This document shows, in pieces, positions 49,920 to 57,900 of a stretch of 64,000 nt of DNA; the stretch's first letter is position 1; each line of letters begins with the position of its first letter. Both the position numbers and the translations under genes were made by a program. The stretch comes from Symsagittifera roscoffensis (lineage: Eukaryota > Xenacoelomorpha > Acoela > Convolutidae): positions 45,881,951-45,945,950 of the forward strand of contig NC_087069.1 in assembly GCF_963678635.1 (NCBI RefSeq). Reading direction: 5' to 3'. The notes beneath the pieces are model-generated. The model was not told the origin of the DNA. It did not search any database and was given only the letters and a program-made list of their open reading frames with translations.

Positions 49920-50606
49920 ATGAATAAAGTCAAAACAAGCACCACAGCAAATGCAGATAAAGATTTTGGCGACTGCTATTTCGATATTTCGGAAAACAGT
50001 AAAAGATTAGTGCGTGCTACAATGAAAACTTATGACCAAACTGGAACTTATGTATTCCTGAAAGTTTTCAAAAAAGCAACTGAATGCGCTGAATTTGAAT
50101 GTGTACAAAGACTTTCCCTAAGCAGCGAAGAATTTTCAAAATTACTAAAGTCGGGAAAGTCAATCCGAGCGCAAACAAGTGAAATTTCTGATACTGTTGA
50201 AAACAAAGACAAACCACAGTCTAATTGTAAACGAGCCAGGAAATCTCAAATTTCCTCAAACACAAACGATTTCAAGCACGACTCGAATTATTTTTTTTTT
50301 ACAAAATGGCAGAAGCTATGTTCGAAGTTGTGTTACCTGATTATTTCAAAAAATTTCAACCAAATTTCAAAATTGTTATTACTGAAAAAGTTCCTAATTT
50401 ATCTACTTTTAAAAATTATGCTTTTGGAAGCCACTTTAAATCTGAATATTGCCCTTTTTCAGTCGAGAATTAAAAAAAACTCATTACCATATATTGATTC
50501 AAGTACATTCAAAGAAACAATTAAATCAATTTTTTTCTTCCCAAAAAAGTTTCAGTGTTCCTTGTATTTTCACTTGCTTCAAATACTTAGTTTCTCCTCC
50601 TGCTAA
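49920..50606 (+). CDS. Possible PC4-like single-strand DNA-binding protein (N-terminal half)
   Basis: ATG at 49920 opens the plus-strand cluster. Residues 17-80 run CYFDISENSKRLVRATM, then FLKVFKK, then QRLSLSSEEFSKLL. This is the strand order and closing helix pattern of the PC4/Sub1 coactivator fold (beta strands with basic residues, then G/R-x-S-L-x-x-x-x-F/W-x-x-L). Residues 85-120 are a charged linker ending in NCKRARKSQ. After about residue 120 the frame runs over a poly-T tract and another gene in a different register, so the true product probably ends near 50300. Family assignment is by eye. Confidence 0.45.
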   Translation: MNKVKTSTTANADKDFGDCYFDISENSKRLVRATMKTYDQTGTYVFLKVFKKATECAEFECVQRLSLSSEEFSKLLKSGKSIRAQTSEISDTVENKDKPQSNCKRARKSQISSNTNDFKHDSNYFFFTKWQKLCSKLCYLIISKNFNQISKLLLLKKFLIYLLLKIMLLEATLNLNIALFQSRIKKNSLPYIDSSTFKETIKSIFFFPKKFQCSLYFHLLQILSFSSC

Positions 50607-51096
50607 AGATGTCAAAGGAAACAATGAGTTATTTGACAAGCTTAAACTAGCTCTCACTTATTCAGCACAACCTGTTGCAGCCAATCTCGATTTGTTAGAT
50701 TTCACTGCAATCAAAAATTGTTTACCCAATTTATTGCTTTCTGCAACATCATCTAACAAACAAATTTTACCAAAACAAAACTTTTGCAAGAAATCTCCAG
50801 CCATTGGGGGACAGAAACGAATTGATAATACAGTCACGCCTGCTGCATCGTCGACGTTAAACAAATCCGCAAGAATTTCGACTTCAGTTTCAAAGAAACA
50901 CATAGAAAGCAGACATGTTCAAACAGATGAGATGAATACAAAAACTTTGAAAAGATTTGAAAGTTTAATTAATGGACCCCATTCTAACGCTTTTTGTAAA
51001 ACAATGGATATTGTGACAAGTGGATATGGGAAAATTGATGTAGATATTGATGTTTTGTTTGTGAAATTTATTGTTGAAGAGAAAGTTAAGTTTTAA
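50306..51096 (+). pseudogene. Unidentified Polinton gene broken by frameshifts
   Basis: ATG at 50306 opens a frame (MAEAMFEVVLPDYFKKF) that stops at 50468 in an A-run. Protein-like sequence then continues in two other registers: about 50465-50560, and 50560-51096 with NLDLLDFTAIKNCLPNLLL and a Ser/Thr/Lys-rich middle. Both switches occur at homopolymer runs, so they are small indels. The family is not recognised. Position within the cluster suggests a structural or replication accessory protein. Confidence 0.5.
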
Positions 51097-51178
51097 TTGA
51101 TACTTTTCATTATTCCTTTTTTATTATATTGAGTTCAGTGAACATGATTTCAACTTTTGATTTAAAACTTATTCATGA

Positions 51179-51550
51179 AATTTTATAGACTTAAAATCAC
51201 AATATCCAGATAAATCAGTCAGATTTCAGTATTTTTTAGCCACTTGTTTGTATTTCGATGCTGATATTAATTTGGTTTTTGTTTTGAAAAACAGACCATA
51301 TGGTGGTTTAATTAGAATTGACCATTCGTCGCTCGACAAACACTTGAAAAAATTCAAAATTCTTAGAATACATGCTATATTACATGACGCAGCAGGATAT
51401 TTGCAAGAAAAAAATCATACCGGTCCGGGGTACACATATGTTTTGCCTTGTCCAATAAAAAACTGTTACCTGGGTCACGTGATAGGTATTGCGTTTTGCT
51501 TGTTTCTTAAAGCCTTCAAACCAAAGTTATTTCGTTTGTTGGAAAGTTGA
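51179..51550 (+). CDS. Unidentified Polinton gene, possible terminal exon
   Basis: Open from 51179 without an ATG. An acceptor-like ATTTTATAG at 51180-51188 may start an exon. The protein reads SVRFQYFLATCLYFDADINL, then a basic stretch, then LHDAAGYLQEKNHTGPGYTY and a hydrophobic tail. The His-Asp near a Gly-Pro-Gly-Tyr is faintly reminiscent of viral phospholipase A2 motifs, but order and spacing do not match well. No firm function. Confidence 0.4.
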   Translation, partial: NFIDLKSQYPDKSVRFQYFLATCLYFDADINLVFVLKNRPYGGLIRIDHSSLDKHLKKFKILRIHAILHDAAGYLQEKNHTGPGYTYVLPCPIKNCYLGHVIGIAFCLFLKAFKPKLFRLLES

Positions 51551-51559
51551 GTGAAAGTC

Positions 51560-52141
51560 ATGTTAACCCAAAGAAAGAAAACTAAAAATTTGTTTTTCAA
51601 CCATCTCATTATTTTAGATATTGAAGGACTTAAATGTGGCAAGAAACCTTTGATCATAAAAGAACTTTCCGTTTGCTCTGCTAATTCAATTAATACAATT
51701 CCTTTTCTGCCACCAGTTCAATTCAACAATTTATTAAAAGAAGAGAAAAAAGCTTACAATTGGGCATCTAAATTTCTACACGGGCTTCGTTGGGACGACG
51801 GTGAATACCCTTACTCACACTTGGATCAAATTTTTGACAGCCTTCGTTTGAGGAACCCAAATTCCCATTTTTTTGCTAAAGGTACACAAAAATCTGTTTC
51901 GTTAGCTGAATACTTGAAATTACCCTTGACAAATTTGGAAGATATTGGCTGCCCAAAGATTGAACAGTTATTGGGTCAAGAAAAACATATTTGCAAACGA
52001 CATTCTCATTTACTTCCCTCGCATCAATTATTAAAGCATTGTACCCGCAGAAAACTTTTCTTCAATTGGGTACAAAACGAACTGTCCAATGATGCAAACA
52101 ACCTTATCTCCAAATTTGGTGGTTTACGCTTCAATGACTAA
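51560..52141 (+). CDS. DEDD exonuclease-like conserved element protein
   Basis: First ATG at 51560 (an in-frame GTG lies at 51551). After a basic start come LIILDIEGLKCGKKPLIIKE, FLPPVQFNNL, HGLRWDDGEYPYSHLDQIF, FFAKGTQK, and a C-terminal part with LEDIGCPKIEQL and a Cys/His cluster (HICKRHSH...HCTRR). This matches from memory an uncharacterised family common in invertebrate genomes and mobile elements that begins with an RNase H-fold D-x-E motif. It has about 194 residues and looks intact. Its stop overlaps the next gene's ATG (52134), a virus-like arrangement. Confidence 0.5.
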   Translation: MLTQRKKTKNLFFNHLIILDIEGLKCGKKPLIIKELSVCSANSINTIPFLPPVQFNNLLKEEKKAYNWASKFLHGLRWDDGEYPYSHLDQIFDSLRLRNPNSHFFAKGTQKSVSLAEYLKLPLTNLEDIGCPKIEQLLGQEKHICKRHSHLLPSHQLLKHCTRRKLFFNWVQNELSNDANNLISKFGGLRFND

Positions 52142-52421
52142 TCAGAGTATTGAAAACAATTTAACGCCAAGAATTAAAGTTACTCTTACGCGGACAGGCT
52201 TTTTAGATTGTCGAGGAAAACCACTCCTGCAAAAACTCGAACAAATTACACTGAACGATATCAAAATCGATAATTTACGTAAATTTTTTACAGTTCTGGA
52301 CTACTTTCACCTGTACAATGTCCAGACTCCAGATATTTCGCCAAACAATTCCGTTGCTCAATCTCAACCTGGAAGGGCTGCAACCTCAGCTGGGAGAGAG
52401 AAGACAAATCCATTTGCATGA
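52134..52421 (+). CDS. Small Polinton protein, unidentified
   Basis: ATG at 52134 overlaps the end of the previous gene by 8 bp. The protein (96 residues) has a beta-rich first half (PRIKVTLTRTGFLDCRGKPL, then LEQITLNDIKIDNLRKFFTV) and a Ser/Pro-rich tail. The open frame also extends back to 52089. No family recognised. Confidence 0.4.
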   Translation: MTNQSIENNLTPRIKVTLTRTGFLDCRGKPLLQKLEQITLNDIKIDNLRKFFTVLDYFHLYNVQTPDISPNNSVAQSQPGRAATSAGREKTNPFA

Positions 52422-52578
52422 CCAACAGCTTCCAGCTGAACTGAAAAAATTAGTCAAAACTGATAATGTTGAGGAAATACATTTAGTTCAAGCCACTATC
52501 AGAGTTGCCGCTCATTTTGTGGTAAAGTTCAAATCTAATTGTAACCATGACAAATTCACAAAAATGAGTTTTTCCTAA
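52318..52578 (+). CDS. Small protein, paralogue of the 52727 gene
   Basis: Overlaps the preceding frame by about 100 bp. From residue 38 (QLPAELKKLVKTDNVEEI) to KFKSNCN it aligns without gaps to the 52727 product (SLPKELLDEISTGNVEKI to KYKPNGN). The N-terminal 35 residues read through the other frame and may not be real, so the gene could be a 5'-damaged duplicate. Confidence 0.45.
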   Translation: MSRLQIFRQTIPLLNLNLEGLQPQLGERRQIHLHDQQLPAELKKLVKTDNVEEIHLVQATIRVAAHFVVKFKSNCNHDKFTKMSFS

Positions 52579-52623
52579 TTGAACGAGGAGTTGATTTGCC
52601 TGTTGAACCGAAATGAAGAATCA

Positions 52624-52645
52624 CATATATATATATATATATATA
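52624..52645. repeat. Short (TA)n run
   Basis: About 22 bp of alternating TA between the two paralogous small genes. Confidence 0.9.
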
Positions 52646-52726
52646 CCAAGTTTTGTGAATCATAATAAATAAATTTATTGATTGTTTTCATTTTCTTTCG
52701 ATCTTGTGTGATTACTAGTTGCTAAC

Positions 52727-53023
52727 ATGTCGTGTTTGAAAATTCAAAATTTCAAAAAAAAATATTTTTGCCAAAAGAAAACACAAAATGTGAGTTTAAC
52801 ATGTGAGAGTTTACCAAAAGAATTATTAGACGAAATCAGTACCGGAAACGTAGAAAAAATTGTTCGGATACTTCTGACAGACAAAAACATAGCAAGATAT
52901 ATAATAAAATACAAACCAAACGGCAATAGATCAGAGAGAAAAAAAGGTGATTGTTATGCAGTTGTAACTATCAACCTTGATACAAAAAAGCAAAAAAAGT
53001 CTTCCAGTAAACATGGAAATTGA
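52727..53023 (+). CDS. Small basic Polinton protein (98 aa)
   Basis: Good ATG. Basic N terminus, a central LPKELLDEISTGNVEKIVRI helix-like segment, then ARYIIKYKPNGNRSERKKGD and a Lys/Ser-rich tail. Its central part is duplicated in the gene at 52318-52578. It overlaps the next gene's ATG at 53013 by 11 bp. Function unknown; basic charge would suit nucleic-acid binding. Confidence 0.5.
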   Translation: MSCLKIQNFKKKYFCQKKTQNVSLTCESLPKELLDEISTGNVEKIVRILLTDKNIARYIIKYKPNGNRSERKKGDCYAVVTINLDTKKQKKSSSKHGN

Positions 53024-53290
53024 AGAAACCACCCCTGTCGAGAACAATGATTGCGACTTTGTAGACATTGGTGGTGCCAAACAGTCTTTATCTCACGAAA
53101 ACAGATCCTGGAAATTTTGTAATTCTGTTTCTCTTCCGTCTGCAGAAGTAGTCTTTTTCACACAAGTCTGTTTCATTTTCATTTTGCTTTCTTTATCTAT
53201 TTCAAAATTGTCTTTTTACAACCTTAGTTGTGACGAGACTGCCATTTGGCTTTCAATACTATCCAGTACAGTTGGTTACATGTTACCCAA
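53013..53290 (+). CDS. Two-transmembrane small protein, interrupted by LTR element
   Basis: Start chosen at the ATG at 53013 (MEIEETTPVENND), within the end of the previous frame; an upstream TTG opening is less likely. After an acidic start come two hydrophobic segments: FFTQVCFIFILLSLSISKL (about residues 49-67) and WLSILSSTVGYML (about 78-90). The retrotransposon LTR begins at 53291. The few codons after the element's right end reach a stop almost at once, so only the last residues were displaced. Small membrane proteins are common in virus-like elements; no family recognised. Confidence 0.5.
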
Positions 53291-53857
53291 TGTAACATTC
53301 GCCCGGAAGATACATATCGACGGATAACAAAACTAAGTCTTAAGACGACTGGCTAGCGTCTAAACAGAGCTTTGCATGCTTTTCACCGTCTCTACCAAGC
53401 CAGTACTTTTCGGTGGTCTTTCTAACATCGGGTCGACAAAAACGTTACTGTTCTCCGGCTTCGACCAGAACGCTCAAATTAACTTAATTACATGCAAATA
53501 GTGAGCTCATGGCTGGGTCTCAGTATCCCCAGACCACGAGGTCACTCCTAAAAACAGGGTTACTACTTATTATATTACTATTGTGTTTGTTCAGTAGATA
53601 AAAATCATCATCTCCATCGAAGATGGATCAACCCTTTCCCCCAACTCCTAGCTTCTCATCCTTATCAAAATGAATCTAGATATTAATTAAATTCAAGTCA
53701 GGACATGACAGGAAGCTAAAAGTTTATGCAACAGGATAAAAGTTCTAGTTCCTTTACCCTTCCGGATTGACGAATCCGCTGAATCAAGCTCGTTAATCTT
53801 GATTTCCTCCTAATCCGGAAGGCTGTCTCTTACCCTTCACCGTTGTTCGCAACGGCC

Positions 53858-53889
53858 TTGCAACTATTGTAGCAGCACAATAGTTGCAA
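53858..53889. repeat. LTR hairpin, left LTR
   Basis: TTGCAACTATTGT and ACAATAGTTGCAA are perfect 13-bp arms around AGCAGC. Just left is a second small hairpin, CCGTTG-TTCG-CAACGG (53840-53855). Both are conserved in the right LTR. Confidence 0.9.
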
Positions 53890-54023
53890 CTCGGAACGTT
53901 CTCTGCTATGTTGTCGTTTTTTAATCTCGATTTTCGTCTTGTTCGCAATCGCAGATAAAGTTGTTGTTGTGTTTTCTCTCTCGTTTTTTGTTAAAATGGC
54001 CGCTTCAGCATTTCTCAGAAATG

Positions 54024-54031
54024 TGACGTCA
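54024..54031. promoter_or_regulatory. CRE-like site in 3' LTR
   Basis: TGACGTCA, the full palindromic CREB/ATF consensus, about 175 bp inside the LTR from its sense start. This is where U3 enhancers lie. Conserved in the other LTR. Confidence 0.5.
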
Positions 54032-54201
54032 TCATTCGAATTTTTGAAATTTTAAAATACTAGAATATTCCAGCCCTCACCGTCTGGCCAAACGTTCCAA
54101 TAACGCTCTTAGTTCTTAAAAACCACCAATCCGGAAGGCTTACTGCTAAAATTCCGAATTCTGCACAAATTGCATTTTGGCCATTCTGGTCGAATGTCAC
54201 A

Positions 54202-54220
54202 TACTCCCCGGACAGTCCGG
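54202..54220 (-). promoter_or_regulatory. Polypurine tract of the retrotransposon
   Basis: Sense GGGGAGTA abuts the 3' LTR start TGTGACATTCG, as expected for the plus-strand primer. It is preceded by CCGGAC-T-GTCCGG, a 6-bp-stem hairpin. Confidence 0.65.
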
Positions 54221-54920
54221 TCAATGTCCTCATTGAATCGCGCAATGTTCGTAAAATGGTTACAGTGTCATCGAACAGAATTTACAAAATGCACGAAATT
54301 ACTTTTATCCACGTCACATCGACTCACTGCAGAATATAAATGGCATCATACTACATCATTATTGCCTTCAAATTCTCTCATTAATCTGCACATTGAGGAT
54401 ACAACCTAAGATAAAACATATTTTCTGACTCCCAATGTCAATGTCCCGATTAAAACTTTTTCTCTTAGATTTAAAAGGTGTTGGCTTGCAGGACAGTCCT
54501 GCCAACCAACAAGCTAAAATTATCCTACTATGCTTCTTCCCTTCGGAAATCTTGCTTGTTATTGTCCTGTATATTAAAACTAAGAAACTCTGTGGTTAGA
54601 AAGAACAATGAAACAATCTCCCTCTTCGAGAGATTACTCAAGCCTTCCACGTCACCACAAAGTGATCAGTCTTCCTAAGTGATTAAAAACAATCATGCAG
54701 GCTGGAATATTTAAATATACTCTTCCCTTAAGCCTTTCTAAATAAATAATAAGTGAGTGTCTCTAAAGCCACTTCAACTAAAATCAAAATGCAAATTTAT
54801 AAATGCAACAATTTCAAAACTCAACTAAATGTTTCAGTTTTCAATTACAACTTGGTTGCCTGGTTTCTCACTTGAGTTTTTCACACACATAAAACAATTC
54901 TGAGTTTTAAGTTTTCTTCA
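54221..54920 (-). other. Remnant of the element's 3' internal region
   Basis: Lies between the truncated gag-pol frame and the polypurine tract, where reverse transcriptase, RNase H and integrase should occupy 2.5-3 kb. No pol motif or long frame was found in it. Confidence 0.55.
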
Positions 54921-57900
54921 TCACTCCTTTGTTCTCTTCTTTTTTCGTCGTTTAGAAGTTCCGGTTTTCTCTCTGTCCTTCTTTCGCAGAGGGACCTGCC
55001 AGAAGGCAGAACCTAAGTCCAATGTGGTGAAGAAATTGGCATCACCAAGTTTAGATAGGCTCTCATCTATTCGCGGTATCGGGTACGCATCTTTTATCGT
55101 TACCGCGTTCAAGTAACGAAAGTCGCAACAAAATCTAAGCTGCCCCCCTTTCTTTTTCGCCATTACTACTCCGCAAGCCCATGGCGATTTCGAGGGTTCT
55201 ATCATGTCGTATTCAAGCAACATTTCTATTTCCGCTCGGCACGCTTCCGATTTATGTGGCGTCATTCGCTTTGCGCCTTCCCTATGGGGAACGGCGCCCT
55301 CTTCTAGTTCGATCTCGTGTTCGACGAAATTACAGCAACCGATGTCCGCCTTATGTTTTGAAAATACATCGGCGTTCCGATTTAGGAGGTCCCGCAATTT
55401 TTCAAAATCTCCCTCACCTATTTTCCTTTTTAAATGTTCTATTTCTGGCAAAACCGGTTTGTCAGAATCTAGTTCATATGACGAGGGGCGTTCCGGAAAA
55501 TTCGAGCAGCTTGATAAGCCGTCGTCCGTTTCGGATTTCATTGAAAACAATTTATGAAAAGATTTTAATTCATTGATTCGCTTTAAAACTTCATCTTTAT
55601 TTGCATGATAAGGACAGTCTTTCACACTATATTTCTTCAAGTTTTGTGTCTCCTCATAGTCGGTCCTCATCGGCAAAGCGTAGCCAAGCTTCTTTCCACG
55701 CTGGATTGAAACCGTGGTGTCCAGTGTGTTCAACAACACACTGACACACAGTCCGTTTCGCGTTACCGAGAAGCTCCGGCCTAAAATCACCGAACTCTGA
55801 CTATTTGGATTCGGTACCAAGCAAACCTGTTTACTATCACTCAACGAATTTAAATTTCTCATTTTAAAAATTGCTACTACAGCTTGTCCTGGTTTTAATT
55901 TTACTTTTCTATCCAAAAAAACTGGTACCTTATTTTCGTCTGTTATTATCCTATTAATTGGTCTCTTAACATACTTTCGGTCCGGGTTTCTAATCCGTAT
56001 CAGACCGTTGTTCAAATCAATCATCACGTCAAAATTCCTGACAAAATCTCTGCCCAAAATGAATTGATCGGCATCGTCCAGATTCTCTACCACCAGGAAG
56101 CTCATCCAAAGATCTCGTCCTCCCATGTGAAGGACCGTTATCGGTGTTCTTCCGGCTACGTAGATGGCTCCTCGATTTGCGGCTGCCAGTCGGAGATTCG
56201 TAGGAATCAGATCTTCCCGCGTGAAGCCCATTCTTTCCCAAGTTTTTATCGGCATCACACTCACTACCGCTCCTGTGTCCAGAAGCCCTGTGACTCCGAT
56301 TTTTGTTCCATTGGTGTCGAGCAGATGTGCTGTCACATCTGCTTCATATCCAATGTGTACTGCGTCTTGTTCCATCATGGCGTCATGGCCTATCTTGCGG
56401 ACCTTGAGTTCCTCTTCCCCCAAATAGATCTGCCCTATTTGGTCATCATCTGTTGTTACATAAGTCCTGGTGTAGATACTGATCCCATCCACGTTCAGCA
56501 TCACTTGATACGGCCCATAGACTTCTAGGTAGCGTCCATGAAGTTTCTTCATGCGAGGGCCACCCGTCGTTAGTAGTGCCCTCACAGCCCTCGACTCGGT
56601 GCGTGGCTCCATCTGCCTCAGATAGTCTGCATATGTGTCCAAATGCATCAAAGTGAACTCAGACGGTTCACTCAGATTTCTGATTACCTGATGCCCTGCC
56701 ACCGAGATTATCGACTGTATTTTATTTCCTTCCGGTGCCATACCGAACCTCTGACCAGAGATAACATTAAGTTTCATGCTCAAGCTGCTTGGTGCTTTTG
56801 CCTCTTCAACTTCCGTTGCTTCGAAGGCGTTCAGTTGCTCCTGTAATTTTTCATTCTCCAGCTCGAGTTTCACCTTTTGTTCAATCTCTTTCGTCACTAG
56901 TTCCTGTTGTACTCTATTTATAGCATCCCTCGCAGCTGCCCTATAATCGATTTTGAAGTCATCGGCCGCAGTTGCTGGTTCCGGTTCACGTGCTTCCTCT
57001 ATTACCGCTTGCATCTTCTTTGCCACCAGCTCTTGAGGTTTATCCTTTCTGCGTGCCTCCCCTTCACTCAAAAGTCGAGCCTTGCTGGCTTTCACTCCTG
57101 ACAAAGCTTCTTCATGTCTTGGATGCTTGATGTCTGCCACTGCATCCCATAATTGCGGACAATCTGATTTAAAATGACCTTCCAAGTTGCAAAAGAAACA
57201 CCTCGGGCCGAATTTCGCTATTACTCCTCTCATGAAATCCTCATGATCCAACTCTGACGCATCTTCGTCCTCGAGGCTAAAGCCTATTGCTTTCATGCCT
57301 TGTTTGTAAGCTGGGCATGCTGACACATGATGGTCTGTTGAACTGCAATTAGCACAAGAACGTCTCTTGTCTATATCATCCCTCGGTTTGTACCAATTGT
57401 TCCCTTGGTTTGCTGGTCCGTTGTTAAAATTTCCATAATTGTTCTTGTAATATCCAGATCTCGAAGGAGGTTTCAACAAAAGATACTCTTTTGATTTGAG
57501 CCTCAACTCCTCCGGTGTTGGCGCATTAGTTGATAGTGGTGTGTAATGCGTTGCTAGCATCGTGCGAAGTTCATCATTTTTCACACCATCGATGAATTTT
57601 GAGGCTACGGCCAGGTTCATCCTTCGGTTTGACTCATCCGGTTGGCTGCGTCTTCTCAGCATTTCCAAATCATCGAGAAACTTGTCTATTGTTTCATCTT
57701 CTCGTTGCCTCCGTTTCTCGAAGCGCATCATCGCCTGGTGCCCCTGCACCCCTGATCCGAAACGGTTTAACAAGATTTCGAAGATTTTCTCAGCAGTGTC
57801 ACGTTGATACTGTTTCTTGGCCATGACACAGTTCAGGGCTGTCCCTTCTAAGTTGCTGGTGAGCGCGCTGCATTCCTGGCTCTCCGACAAGTCCTCTTCC

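Larger units (their letters stand above)
53291..54201 (-). repeat. 3' LTR (911 bp)
   Basis: In element sense it begins TGTGACATTCG and ends CGAATGTTACA, a short inverted repeat. It differs from the other LTR at about nine positions by eye, near 1%. Contains CCGGAAGG-type words, a CRE-like site and a hairpin. Confidence 0.95.

Noticed and set aside
54060-54245. 61-codon frame repeated at 63442-63624
   Set aside because: It lies inside the LTRs and is duplicated only because the LTRs are.
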